A DNA stretch of 64,000 nt from Geminicoccus sp. (GCA_002708995.1 PAPT01000024.1:51953-115952), one strand, 5' to 3'. Shown: positions 9,111-19,893, counted from the first letter of the stretch. Program-made: numbers and translations. The notes: a model not told the origin generated them from the sequence alone.

Positions 9111-10273
9111 ATGTTTCTAGGGTCAATGAATTTTGATCTGGGCGAAGACGTTAACGCCTTGCGCGATGTCGTTCACCGCTGGGCGCAGGATCGCGTCAAA
9201 CCCATGGCCGCTGAGATCGATGCCAACAACGAATTCCCCGCCGGGCTGTGGCAGGAGATGGGTGAACTCGGCCTGCTGGGCATGACCGTTCCCGAGCGCT
9301 TCGGCGGTGCCGGCATGGGCTACCTCGCGCACACCGTAGTGCTCGAGGAAATTGCCCGGGCCAGCGCTTCGGTCAGCCTGAGCTACGGTGCGCACTCGAA
9401 CCTGTGCGTGAACCAGCTGCAGCTCAACGCCACCGACGCGCAGAGAAGCAAGTACCTGCCCGACCTGATTTCGGGCCGGCGGGTCGGCGCGCTGGCCATG
9501 TCCGAATCTGGGGCGGGTTCCGATGTCGTCGGCATGAAGCTCCACGCGGAGAAGCGCAACGACCGCTTCATTCTCAACGGCAGTAAGTACTGGATCACAA
9601 ACGGCGGTGAGGCCGGCACGCTGGTGGTCTTCGCCAAAACCGACCCCGCGGCGGGCTCCAAGGGGATCACGGCCTTCATCATCGAAAAGGACATGCCCGG
9701 TTTCAGCCAGTCCGATCACTTCGACAAGCTGGGCATGCGGGGTTCGAACACGGTCGAGCTGGTGTTTCAGGACTGCGAGGTGCCCTTCGACAATATTCTG
9801 GGCGAAGAGGGGCAAGGTGTTAAGGTCTTGATGTCCGGGCTGGACTACGAGCGCGTTGTGCTTTCGGGGATCGGCACCGGCATCATGGCGGCCTGCCTCG
9901 ATGAAATCATGCCCTATCTCGTCGAGCGCAAGCAGTTCGGCCAACCGATTGGAAATTTCCAGCTCATGCAGGGAAAGATCGCGGACATGTACACCAAGCT
10001 GAACTCGGCCCGCGCCTACGTCTACGAAGTCGCCCGCGCCTGCGACCGGGGCGAAGTCACGCGACAGGATGCAGCCGCCTGTGTCCTCTATTCCTCCGAA
10101 GAAGCCATGGTCGTCGCGCACCAGGCCGTGCAGGCCATGGGCGGGGCAGGCTTCATGAACGACACGCCCGTCAGCCGGCTTTTCCGCGATGCCAAACTCA
10201 TGGAGATCGGCGCCGGCACCTCCGAGATCCGGCGGATGCTGATCGGGCGGGAACTGATGGGGGCGATGGGCTG

Positions 10274-10274
<1 letters not shown>
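9111..10274 (+). CDS. liuA: Isovaleryl-CoA dehydrogenase
   Basis: FAD enzyme that oxidises isovaleryl-CoA to 3-methylcrotonyl-CoA, passing electrons to ETF. The ATG at 9111 gives 387 residues, the usual size, and has AGGAGGAGG at 9094-9102; the longer frame from 9009 has no such site. Visible acyl-CoA dehydrogenase motifs are [11 protein letters not shown] and [12 protein letters not shown] (FAD and substrate contacts), [10 protein letters not shown] with the Glu at the position of the isovaleryl-CoA dehydrogenase catalytic base, and the C-terminal [16 protein letters not shown]. First gene of a five-gene operon; its TGA overlaps the ATG of liuB by one base. Confidence 0.93.
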
Positions 10275-11881
<1,607 letters not shown>

Positions 11882-11892
11882 GGACCAGGCTG

Positions 11893-13899
11893 GTGTTCAG
11901 CAAAATCCTGATCGCCAACCGCGGCGAGATTGCCTGCCGGGTTATGGCCACGGCCCGCAAATTCGGCATCCAGACGGTCGCGGTCTACGCCGATGCGGAT
12001 GCTGATGCGAAACACGTTGCCATGGCCGATGAAGCCGTTGCCATCGGCCCGTCAGCGGCGGCTGAAAGCTACCTCCAGCCCGCAAAGATCATCGATGCCT
12101 GCAAGCGCACGGGCGCGGAAGCCGTCCACCCCGGCTACGGCTTTCTCAGCGAGAACCCGGCCTTTGTGGAGGCGGTGGAAACCGAAGGCCTTGTCTTCAT
12201 CGGCCCCTCTGCCGCGGCGATCCGGGCCATGGGCCGCAAAGATGCCGCCAAAGCGCTGATGATCGAGGCGGGTGTGCCGGTCGTCCCGGGCTATCACGGG
12301 GAAAGTCAGGATCCCGAGGTACTGGCCGCCGAGGCCGACAAAATCGGCTATCCGGTGATGATCAAGGCCCGCGCAGGCGGTGGCGGCAAGGGCATGCGGC
12401 TGGTCCGGGAACCTGCGGATTTCAAGGCTGCGCTCGAAGGCGCGCAGCGAGAAGGACAGGCCAACTTCGGTGATCCCGTGTGCCTTGTTGAAAAGTACAT
12501 TGCCCAGCCGCGCCACATCGAGATTCAGGTGTTCGGCGACGGGCACGGCAACGTCACCCATCTGTTCGAGCGCGACTGCTCCCTGCAGCGGCGACACCAG
12601 AAGGTCATCGAGGAAGCCCCGGCCCCCGATATGCCGGCAAGTGTGCGCGCGGCCATGGGCAAGGCCGCCACCGATGCCGCAAGGGCCATCGGCTATGCCG
12701 GGGCGGGAACGGTCGAGTTCATCGTCGACGGCACAGGACCCCTGCGCGAAGACGGCTTCTGGTTCATGGAGATGAACACCCGCCTGCAGGTCGAGCACCC
12801 CGTCTCCGAGGCCATCACCGGACTGGATTTTGTCGAGCTGCAGCTGCGGGTGGCCAGCGGTGAGCCACTGCCCGTGACGCAGCAGGATCTGTCGATCAAC
12901 GGCTGGTCTTTCGAAGCCCGCGTATACGCCGAAGACGTGAGCAAGGGCTTCCTGCCGGCGACCGGGCGACTCGACTACCTGTCCTTCCCCGCTGCGACGG
13001 CCTTCGCGCCGGGCGCGGTCCGCATCGACAGCGGCGTGCGGCCCGGCGATGAGATCAGCCCCTGGTACGACCCGATGATCGCCAAGGTCATTGCCCACGG
13101 CGCAACTCGCAAAGAAGCGCTCAACCGGCTCGGTGAAGCCCTGGCGGACTGCCAGATCGCCGGTGCGGTGACCAATCTCGATTTTCTCGTTGCCCTGTCC
13201 CGGCACGAAGGCTTTGCCGCCGGTCAGGTCGATACCGGCCTGATCGATCGCGATCTGAGCGCGCTGTTGGCGCAGGGTCCGATCCCGCTGCACGTGTTAG
13301 CGCTGGCGGCCGTGGGCGGGCTTGGCTTGCTGGATGACCGACCCTCGCCAGACCCGTGGGCGCAGCTGATCGGCTGGCGCCATTGGGCAGAGGGGACCCA
13401 GTACGTCGAACTGGAGGCACAGGGCGAAGGCCTGTCGCTCGCGGTTAGTATTCTGGGAGCCCGGCACTTTCGGGTGCAGGGTGACAGCCTCGATCTGTCC
13501 TTGTATGTGACCCCAACGTCTTCCAAAACTCGCTTCGAGCTGACCTGCGAAGGCAATAGCTTCGCCGTGGGTCTGGTCAGAACCGGCAATTCAATTGCGG
13601 TCTTCGCAGACGGGCACAGCTTTGGCTTCGAGGTGCCGGACCCGCTCGTGCAGGCCGACGCGGCAGGCGTTGCCGCCAGCGTCATTCAAGCGCCGATGCC
13701 GGGGCTGGTGCAGCAGGTCTTTGCCCAAGCCGGCCAGGCTGTCAAGCAGGGTGAACCCCTGCTGGTGCTGGAGGCCATGAAGATGGAGCACAGGCTTTGC
13801 GCCTCCCGGGACGGCGTCGTCCTCGACGTGCTCGCGGCGGTGGGGGATCAGGCTGCCGACGGGACTGTCCTTGTTACGCTGGAGCCTATCGATGACTGA
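11893..13899 (+). CDS. liuD: 3-Methylcrotonyl-CoA carboxylase, alpha (biotin carboxylase/BCCP) subunit
   Basis: ATP-dependent biotin carboxylase fused to its biotin carrier, 668 residues. A GTG start at 11893 gives the standard opening VFSKILIANRGEIACR. ATP-grasp motifs follow: KARAGGGGKGMR near residue 160, ERDCSLQRRHQKVIEEAPAP near 230, EMNTRLQVEHPVSE near 290. The C-terminal carrier domain ends with the biotinylation motif EAMKMEH. The segment between about 450 and 590 is the BT domain that contacts the beta subunit. Its stop overlaps the start of liuE by 8 bases. Confidence 0.95.
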   Translation: MFSKILIANRGEIACRVMATARKFGIQTVAVYADADADAKHVAMADEAVAIGPSAAAESYLQPAKIIDACKRTGAEAVHPGYGFLSENPAFVEAVETEGLVFIGPSAAAIRAMGRKDAAKALMIEAGVPVVPGYHGESQDPEVLAAEADKIGYPVMIKARAGGGGKGMRLVREPADFKAALEGAQREGQANFGDPVCLVEKYIAQPRHIEIQVFGDGHGNVTHLFERDCSLQRRHQKVIEEAPAPDMPASVRAAMGKAATDAARAIGYAGAGTVEFIVDGTGPLREDGFWFMEMNTRLQVEHPVSEAITGLDFVELQLRVASGEPLPVTQQDLSINGWSFEARVYAEDVSKGFLPATGRLDYLSFPAATAFAPGAVRIDSGVRPGDEISPWYDPMIAKVIAHGATRKEALNRLGEALADCQIAGAVTNLDFLVALSRHEGFAAGQVDTGLIDRDLSALLAQGPIPLHVLALAAVGGLGLLDDRPSPDPWAQLIGWRHWAEGTQYVELEAQGEGLSLAVSILGARHFRVQGDSLDLSLYVTPTSSKTRFELTCEGNSFAVGLVRTGNSIAVFADGHSFGFEVPDPLVQADAAGVAASVIQAPMPGLVQQVFAQAGQAVKQGEPLLVLEAMKMEHRLCASRDGVVLDVLAAVGDQAADGTVLVTLEPIDD

Positions 13900-14755
13900 G
13901 CGCGTCACCCTGTTCGAAATGGCGCCCCGCGACGGGCTGCAGAACGAAGCGACCATGATCGCGACCGCTGACAAGATCGAGCTTGTCGACCGGCTGTCGC
14001 GCTGCGGCTTTTCCAAGATCGAGGTGACCAGTTTCGTCTCGCCCCGGTGGGTGCCACAGCTGGCCGACGCGGCCGAGGTCATGCAGGGTATCACCCGTTC
14101 GGCGGCTGTCACCTACGCGGCTCTGACCCCGAACATGCAGGGTTTCGAGCGCGCCATGGCGGCCCGCGCCGACGAAATCGCGGTCTTTGGCGCGGCCTCG
14201 GAGGGCTTCAGTCAGAACAACATCAACTGCTCGATCGCCGAGAGCCTCGAGCGCTTCAAGCCCGTGGTCGATGCCGCCCGCGCCGCCGGTGTGCCGGTGC
14301 GCGGCTACGTCTCCTGCGTGACCCATTGCCCCTATGACGGCCCGACGCCGCCGGAGAGTGTGGCCCGGGTCGCCGCCACGCTGATGGACATGGGGTGCTA
14401 CCAGATTTCGCTGGGCGATACCCTTGGCGCTGCAAGCCCTAAGGCCATTTCGGCCATGCTCGATGCGGTGCTGGCGGTGGTGCCGGCGCGCTGTCTGGCT
14501 GGTCATTTTCACGATACCGGTGGCCGTGCGCTGGACAATATCGCCGTGAGCCTCGAGCGTGGTCTGCGGGTTTTCGACAGTGCCCTCGCGGGTCTGGGTG
14601 GATGTCCCTACGCCCCCGGTGCTAAGGGCAATGTCGCAACCGAAGCGGTGGTGACCCTGCTCCATGAACGCGGCTTTGAAACCGGGCTGGACCGGGACCG
14701 GCTTGCCCACGCCAGCGCCTTTGCCCAATCTCTGCGGAAGGGAGGTGGATCATGA
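13892..14755 (+). CDS. liuE: Hydroxymethylglutaryl-CoA lyase
   Basis: Cleaves HMG-CoA to acetoacetate and acetyl-CoA, the last step of leucine breakdown. I use the ATG at 13892 (MTERVTLFEMAPRDGLQNE), which overlaps the end of liuD by 8 bases and gives the family-standard 287 residues. Catalytic and metal residues are visible: PRDGLQNE (Arg and Asp), HFHDTGGRALDN (two His metal ligands), and the signature GLGGCPYAPGAKGNVATE with the catalytic Cys. Cytosolic TIM barrel. Its TGA overlaps the ATG of liuC as ATGA, suggesting translational coupling. Confidence 0.94.
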   Translation: MTERVTLFEMAPRDGLQNEATMIATADKIELVDRLSRCGFSKIEVTSFVSPRWVPQLADAAEVMQGITRSAAVTYAALTPNMQGFERAMAARADEIAVFGAASEGFSQNNINCSIAESLERFKPVVDAARAAGVPVRGYVSCVTHCPYDGPTPPESVARVAATLMDMGCYQISLGDTLGAASPKAISAMLDAVLAVVPARCLAGHFHDTGGRALDNIAVSLERGLRVFDSALAGLGGCPYAPGAKGNVATEAVVTLLHERGFETGLDRDRLAHASAFAQSLRKGGGS

Positions 14756-15537
14756 GTTACGACACGCTGGAGGTGCGGATCGACGAACGCGGTGTCGCCT
14801 CCGTGACCCTGAACCTGCCTGAGCGGCGCAACGCCCTGTCAGCCGCGATGATCGAGGATCTGACCGCCGCCGCCCACACGCTGGGCGGTTCAAAGTCCGT
14901 CCGCGCCGTGGTGCTTTCCGGCGCGGGTAAGGTCTTTTGCGCCGGCGGCGACCTCAACTGGATGACCGCGCAGATCAAGGTGCATCGGGCGACGCGGATC
15001 GCCGAAGCCCGGAAGCTGGCCCTGATGCTGAATGCCCTGAACGAGATGCCGAAGCCGTTGATCGGGCGCATCCATGGCGCGGCCATCGGCGGGGGTATCG
15101 GGCTGGCTTGTGTCTGCGACAGCGTGATCGCCGACGAGGCGACGCGGTTCGGGCTGACCGAAACCCGTCTGGGGCTGATCCCGGCGACCATCGGTCCCTA
15201 CGTCATTGCGCGCATGGGCGAGGGCAAAGCGCGACGCGTTTTCATGTCGGCGCGGCTGTTCGATGCAGCCGAAGCGCTGGACCTTGGCATTATCGCCCGG
15301 CGTGTGTCCGGCGCCGAGCTGGATGAGGCTGTCGAGGCTGAGGTCGTGCCTTACCTGTCCGTGGCGCCGGGCGCCGTGGCTGCGGCCAAGGCTCACGCCC
15401 GCTCGCTGGGGGCTGGGATAGACGAGGCAGTGATCGCGGATTCGATCCAGCGCCTTGCCGACACGTGGGAGGGCGAGGAAGCCGCCCACGGCGTCGCTGC
15501 CTTCCTGAACAAAAAGGATCCCGACTGGGCCAAATAG
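14752..15537 (+). CDS. liuC: Enoyl-CoA hydratase family, probable 3-methylglutaconyl-CoA hydratase
   Basis: Hydrates 3-methylglutaconyl-CoA to HMG-CoA, the step between the carboxylase and the lyase. The 261-residue crotonase fold has the oxyanion-hole segments GAGKVFCAGGDLNWM and IHGAAIGGGIGLACVCD, and the catalytic-Glu region FGLTETRLGLIPATIGPYV. The substrate is assigned from the operon, since crotonase paralogues cannot be told apart by motifs alone. It closes the five-gene unit in the order A-B-D-E-C, differing from the Pseudomonas liuABCDE order. No strong terminator is visible after the stop; a convergent membrane gene begins 59 bases on. Confidence 0.87.
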   Translation: MSYDTLEVRIDERGVASVTLNLPERRNALSAAMIEDLTAAAHTLGGSKSVRAVVLSGAGKVFCAGGDLNWMTAQIKVHRATRIAEARKLALMLNALNEMPKPLIGRIHGAAIGGGIGLACVCDSVIADEATRFGLTETRLGLIPATIGPYVIARMGEGKARRVFMSARLFDAAEALDLGIIARRVSGAELDEAVEAEVVPYLSVAPGAVAAAKAHARSLGAGIDEAVIADSIQRLADTWEGEEAAHGVAAFLNKKDPDWAK

Positions 15538-15596
15538 GCGGCGAAAGGGCCTGAGCGTTAGGCCTGCTCGCCCTGCTCACCCCCCGGTCTGAGGCA

Positions 15597-16598
15597 TCAG
15601 GCCTCAGGTTTGGCGTCCTTACGCGCACGCATCCGCCGCCACAGCACCAGCCCGCCGCCCACCACCAGCACAAGACCGTAGTCGATGATCGGAATACGCA
15701 GGATCTCTTTGAGGTTCACCCAGCCGCGCCCAGCGACCGCATAGACCCACAGCACCCCGCCGATGAAGGCGGCGTAGACCAGCCAGTGCACCCAGCGGGG
15801 CAGGCCCAGTCCGTGCATCTGCGTGACCACGAACAGGGCGGCAAAACCGAAGAAGAACATCGGCCAGAATTCCTGTCCCGCGACCACGGCCACGGTGACC
15901 CCATGGGCCAGCACCGAGACTTCGAGGATCGCTGTCCACCAGCGGTTGGTGTGGACGCGAGTGAAGACAAAAGCCCCCTGAATCAGCAGCAGGAAGGTGT
16001 AGAAAAAGCCAGTCAGATGCCCCGGCGTGGTCTCCATCGGGTGGAACCAGTAGGTGTAGACCACAGCCCAAGCGAAGTAATAACCGTGGTAACGGATCAG
16101 CCACTGCCGCGCCGGCGCCAGCCAGCGGCCGCCATGGCCAAAGGCGATGCCGCGCCGGGGTGCCTCCATGATAAGCACGATCACCAGCAGAAACATCACC
16201 GACAGCTGCGAAGAAAAAACCGACGTGTCCTGCGCGAGGCCGTCGCACCAGACCGCCGTCTGCAGATAGTGCAGGCCGACAGAGGCCGCCGTGCCGAGCA
16301 GGCCGACAATATTCACCGGATGCAGCGCGCCGCGGTCACGCAGCCGGTCTCGGTTGACCACCGCCCAGCGGATCAGGCCCTAGAAGAACAGCTGCTGGAC
16401 GATATAGAAGCCCCACGCCGTAGTCCAGCTCCAGAAATCAGGCTCTGGCAGCTTCCAGTAGTACCAGGCTGCGCCCTGATCGGGCAGCAGCTCGATCTGA
16501 CGGAGGATGGGGTTGAGCAACAGAATGGCGAAGGTGGCAAGGACGGCGAGGGCCACAGCCACGCCGAAAGTGACCCTTAAGACCGTGGATTTTTCCAT
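15597..16598 (-). pseudogene. Membrane protein gene interrupted by an in-frame TAG
   Basis: Two open segments lie in the same frame. The first (16598-16380) encodes 72 residues beginning MEKSTVLRVTFGVAVALAVL and ending GFYIVQQLFF, then TAG at 16382-16380. The next codons, without a frame change, read GLIRWAVVNRDRLRDRGALH and run for another 260 residues to 15597, with about seven hydrophobic segments and a basic tail ending in KPEA. Continuous coding character on both sides of the TAG suggests one protein of about 333 residues. A single base change from TGG (Trp) would explain it. Alternatives are two separate genes (GTG at 16361) or a base-calling error. I do not recognise the family. Confidence 0.6.
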
Positions 16599-16708
16599 GC
16601 CGACGCCTTCACTTCAGACCCGAACAAACACAGTGCAATCATCTAGTTTTCGGGCTGCACCCGTCCACTCGGGCGCATAATATTCAATCAGGGGTTTTGT
16701 TAGCACGC

Positions 16709-17080
16709 TCAGGCTTGCGCAGCGTCGCTGCCGGTTTCTTCCTTGGCGGCGGTGGCGGCTCTGGCTTCCTCAGCTTCAGCCTTCTTCGCCTTCTTCCGGG
16801 CCTTCTTTTTCTTGCTGGCTTCCTTGGACGCCGCCAGCCCGGCGCTGGCAATCAGTGCCAGAGACTTGCCCGGACGCCTGAATTCATTGTCTTCAAAGTC
16901 AGTCACGCCGTTGCTGAGCGAGGCCATGGCAAGGCGGATGTAGAGCGGGATATCGTGGGTGCCGCTCTCGTAGTTCTGGACCATGCGCGACTTCAGCCCG
17001 AGCAGATAAGCGGCCTGCTTCTGCGTCAGTTTCAGCCCTTTGCGCCAGGCCTTAAACCACTTTGGTGCCTTCTTTTTCAC
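16709..17080 (-). CDS. XRE-type helix-turn-helix protein with Lys/Ala-rich tail
   Basis: A 123-residue basic protein. Residues 1-60 contain an HTH: WRKGLKLTQKQAAYLLGLKSRMVQNYESG, in which TQKQAAYLLGL and the recognition helix around SRMVQNYESG follow the Cro/CI pattern. Residues 80-123 are low complexity, dominated by Lys, Ala and Glu (KKKKARKKAKKAEAEEA), and probably disordered; such tails bind nucleic acid non-specifically in histone H1-like proteins. The combination could be a nucleoid-associated regulator, but no target is evident. It is monocistronic, between the amber-split gene and the apt leader. Confidence 0.75.
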   Translation of the reverse strand: MKKKAPKWFKAWRKGLKLTQKQAAYLLGLKSRMVQNYESGTHDIPLYIRLAMASLSNGVTDFEDNEFRRPGKSLALIASAGLAASKEASKKKKARKKAKKAEAEEARAATAAKEETGSDAAQA

Positions 17081-17375
17081 TGGATTAAGCGCAAAATTTG
17101 CGTCCTTCGGGTCTTCGTGCTAATTTCTACGTAACCATTGCGTATGAGGTGCTCTATGACAAGCCATATGATCTTGTTCCGAGCGACCCTTGCAAAGCCC
17201 GCTGCGACCCCGCAGCAGCCTGTGTGGAACGCTCGTTCGTCCGTCAATGCCCGTGGTCCCCGGACCGTGAACAGGCCTGCGCCTGTGGCAAAAACGCCCA
17301 AGTAATCTGTTGTATCTCCGGTGACCATGCGGCAAGAGGGTTCATGCCGTATGGACGACCCGGAGAGATGAACCC
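17081..17375. other. Leader region between HTH gene and apt
   Basis: About 295 bases, divergent from the HTH gene into apt. Only short overlapping frames on both strands are open and none has a convincing ribosome site or recognisable product. It presumably holds the promoters of both flanking genes. I found no clear operator or riboswitch. Confidence 0.4.
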
Positions 17376-17900
17376 ATGGACTTGAGCGCGCTGATCCGTG
17401 ACGTTCCGGACTACCCCAAGCCAGGCATCCTTTTCAAAGACATCACACCGCTGCTCGCCGATGGCGCCGCCATGCGCGAAGTCACCGCCCAGTTTGCTGC
17501 GCGTGCCGCAGAGCTGAAGGCTGACGCCATTGCAGGGATCGAAGCACGCGGCTTCATCTTTGCCCCCGCCGTGGCGGCACAGATGGGCTTACCCTTCATC
17601 CCGGTGCGCAAGGAAGGCAAGCTGCCCTACGACTGCGTGACCCACTCCTACGATCTCGAATACGGTTCGGACACGCTGCAGATCCACGTCGACGCGCTGA
17701 GCCAGGGGCAGCGGGTGGTCATTGTTGACGACCTGATCGCGACCGGCGGCACAGCGGGAGCCACGGTCGAGCTGGTTCGCAAGCTCGGGGCCGTGCCGGC
17801 CTGCGCCCTGTTCCTGATCGAACTCGGCGGACTGGGCGGGCGCGATGAAATCGAGGGCCGGGGCGTCCGGGTTGAATCGCTGATCAGCTACGAAGTCTGA
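17376..17900 (+). CDS. apt: Adenine phosphoribosyltransferase
   Basis: Salvages adenine with PRPP to AMP in the cytosol. The 174-residue length is typical. It opens with IRDVPDYPKPGILFKDITPLL, the conserved adenine-binding start. The PRPP-binding signature is VVIVDDLIATGGTAGA near residue 122, and the flexible catalytic loop is RKEGKLPYDCVTHSYDLEYG near residue 90. GIEARGFIFAPAVA is also canonical. AGAGATG precedes the ATG at a usable distance. A 7-bp hairpin at 17909-17928 follows, and metA converges from the other side. Confidence 0.95.
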   Translation: MDLSALIRDVPDYPKPGILFKDITPLLADGAAMREVTAQFAARAAELKADAIAGIEARGFIFAPAVAAQMGLPFIPVRKEGKLPYDCVTHSYDLEYGSDTLQIHVDALSQGQRVVIVDDLIATGGTAGATVELVRKLGAVPACALFLIELGGLGGRDEIEGRGVRVESLISYEV

Positions 17901-17908
17901 CCGCAGCC

Positions 17909-17928
17909 GCCGGTCAGGATCGACCGGC
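17909..17928. terminator. Hairpin between convergent apt and metA
   Basis: GCCGGTC and GACCGGC pair perfectly (7 bp, 6-base loop) in the 35-base gap between two converging genes. There is no T run on either strand, so intrinsic termination is uncertain. Confidence 0.35.
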
Positions 17929-17935
17929 CAACCCC

Positions 17936-18853
17936 TCAGAGATCATCCAGATTGAAGGGCGTGTTCTGGTACACCCAGTTCACCCAGTTGCCGTAGAGCA
18001 TGTGCGCGTGGCTGCGCCACTTGTTGGGTGGGGTCTGTGCCGGGTCGTCGTTCGGGAAGTAGTTCTGGGGCAGAACGATGGTCTGCCCGGCCTTGACGTC
18101 GCGGTCGTATTCCTCGCGCAGTGTCTGGCTGTCGTACTCCAGATGATTGAACATGTAGAAACGGCGGTTGGCGTCGTCGGCGAGCAGGCCGAGCCCGGCG
18201 GTCTCGTTCTCGGCCAGCACGGTCAGCCCTTCGATCGGTTCGACGTCGGCGCGGTGGTTCTCCGTGTGGCGGGAAACCGGGATTTCGAACAAGTCGGCAA
18301 TCCCCTGCATCAGCGGGTGAGACGGCACGAGGTTCTGGTGCTCGAAGATGCCGAAGCGCTTGGGCACTTCGGTGATCAGGTGCTTGGGCACGCTGTTGAA
18401 GTGGTTCAAGGCGGCCTGTGCCCCCCAGCAGATGGCGAACATCGAAAACACGTTGGTGGTGGTCCAGTCGAAGATTTCCTGCAACTCGGGCCAGTACTTC
18501 ACATCCTGAAATTCGAGGGTCTCGATCGGCGCACCGGTGACCATGAAGCCGTCGAAGCGCTCGGAGCGCACCTCGTCCCAAGCACGATAGAAGGCGTCCA
18601 TGTGCTCGGAGGCGGTGTTGGTGCCCCGGTAGGTCGAGGTCTCGACCAGCGTCAGGTCGACCTGCAACGGGGTGGTGCCGAGTAGCCGCGCCAGCTGGGT
18701 TTCAGTGGCGATCTTCAGCGGCATCAGGTTGAGAATGGCGATCCGCAGCGGGCGGATATCCTGCTTCTCCGCCCGGCTTTGGCGCATGACCTTAACGCCC
18801 TCACTGCGGAGCGTTTCAGTGGCGGGAAGTCCGTCGGGTACTCGGATCGGCAT
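17936..18853 (-). CDS. metA: Homoserine O-acyltransferase MetA, predicted acetyl-CoA type
   Basis: Activates the homoserine hydroxyl for methionine synthesis. The ATG at 18853 gives the usual 305 residues; the longer frame upstream overlaps the preceding gene's 3' end and has no family homology. Numbering from that Met, the catalytic Cys is 142 in MFAICWGAQA, and His237 and Glu239 lie in FNHLEYD. Residue 111 in VTGAPIETLEF is Glu. In studied MetA proteins Gly111 accompanies succinyl-CoA and Glu111 acetyl-CoA, so I predict O-acetylhomoserine as the product. I checked the short leader for a SAM-II riboswitch and saw none. Confidence 0.9.
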   Translation of the reverse strand: MPIRVPDGLPATETLRSEGVKVMRQSRAEKQDIRPLRIAILNLMPLKIATETQLARLLGTTPLQVDLTLVETSTYRGTNTASEHMDAFYRAWDEVRSERFDGFMVTGAPIETLEFQDVKYWPELQEIFDWTTTNVFSMFAICWGAQAALNHFNSVPKHLITEVPKRFGIFEHQNLVPSHPLMQGIADLFEIPVSRHTENHRADVEPIEGLTVLAENETAGLGLLADDANRRFYMFNHLEYDSQTLREEYDRDVKAGQTIVLPQNYFPNDDPAQTPPNKWRSHAHMLYGNWVNWVYQNTPFNLDDL

Positions 18854-18903
18854 GCTCGGTCGGTCTCTGGTTCTGACTGGGGGACGCGAAAGCGCAGGCT
18901 GCG

Positions 18904-19743
18904 CTATTCGCTTTGCCCTACAAGATCGAGGAAGTCGGCCTCGGTTTCCACCCGCGCAATGTCGTCGGCTGCTACGCGCCGGGCGAGACCCGCGTCGACC
19001 AGCCGCTCGTATCGCTCGCGGCGGGCGTTGATCAGGCGCGGGAACACCCACTTGACGAATTCCAGCGGTGCGAAGTCGTTGGCCGAGGCGATGCCGGTCT
19101 CCGCGCTGTAGTCGGCAATGGCCGCGTCGAGGAAGGCTGCGCGGTAGAACATCGGCTTGGGGTAGGCGATGGTGCGCTCAATCAGGCGCTCAACGTGCGC
19201 GTCCGGGGCTTCGATGTAGACCAGCTGCGTGCGCCGGGTCAGGTGCTGCAGCACCGGATCCTGCGCCGGGTTATCGAGATCCACGACTTCTATCAGGCTG
19301 CCCCCGGCATCGACGAGGAAACGATCGTAGCCGTAGACGGTCGAGGCGCGGTCCATGAAGTACCCGACATCGAGCAGGGTGGCGATTTCGGCCTGCTCGT
19401 GCAGGCTCTGCCGGCGGGCAAACTCAGCCCGGCCGTGGCCGCCCTGATCGCTGCGGCCCAGCGTGCCGATCCACTGGCTCAGCGGCGCAAGGTTGTCCAT
19501 GCTGATGTTCGAGCGGATATAGATGCTGTCCGACTTGAGCAGGGTCGCCAGTTCGGGCTGCCGCATGGCAGCCAGATAGAGGTCGTCCTGAATGGCCTCG
19601 CCCAGATAGCGGGTGCCGATCCGGTAGTCGCCGGAGTAGTGGAACCAGCGCTCCCGCGGCAGCTTCAGCGCCAGCGTGGTCTTGCCCACGCCGGACATGC
19701 CCAGCAGCGTAACGGCCTGTGATTGGGGTATAAGCGTTTGCAT
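18904..19743 (-). CDS. P-loop ATPase/kinase-like protein of unknown function
   Basis: A 279-residue protein with a clear Walker A motif, TLLGMSGVGKTTLALKL, near residue 16, followed by WFHYSGDYRIGTRYLG. A likely Walker B is RFLVDAGGSLIEVVD near residue 145, and TQLVYIEAP near 170 resembles the base-recognition strand of nucleotide kinases. The start at 19743 has AAGGGA seven bases upstream. The layout (P-loop, substrate region, YIEAPxxHVERLIER) fits a small-molecule kinase-like or shikimate/adenylate-kinase-fold protein, but no substrate can be named. It precedes metA by 50 bases on the same strand and might be co-transcribed. Confidence 0.75.
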   Translation of the reverse strand: MQTLIPQSQAVTLLGMSGVGKTTLALKLPRERWFHYSGDYRIGTRYLGEAIQDDLYLAAMRQPELATLLKSDSIYIRSNISMDNLAPLSQWIGTLGRSDQGGHGRAEFARRQSLHEQAEIATLLDVGYFMDRASTVYGYDRFLVDAGGSLIEVVDLDNPAQDPVLQHLTRRTQLVYIEAPDAHVERLIERTIAYPKPMFYRAAFLDAAIADYSAETGIASANDFAPLEFVKWVFPRLINARRERYERLVDAGLARRVAADDIARVETEADFLDLVGQSE

Positions 19744-19893
19744 GTCCCTTCGGTGCCTGATCACTGTGCACGGGTCAAGCATGCCGATTTTGCGGGGAGA
19801 TGTGCCGCGCATGGGATTGTTGTTTAACCACGGTCATGCTGTCTTGCGGCCGCAGTAGGGTGTCTGGGCCGGTCGCGTGCGACTTCGCACCCC

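Noticed and set aside
15597..16598. Pyrrolysine or programmed readthrough at the TAG
   Set aside because: No pylT or pylS genes occur in the window, TAG is used as an ordinary stop, and a single TGG to TAG change explains the data; kept as a low-probability alternative.
17077..17328. 83-codon minus-strand frame upstream of the HTH gene
   Set aside because: Shares bases with the HTH start and has no domain or ribosome site; treated as leader sequence.
18854..18903. SAM-II riboswitch in the metA leader
   Set aside because: The 50-base leader lacks the SAM-II pseudoknot pattern and its conserved A-rich core; only a small GCGCAG dyad is visible.
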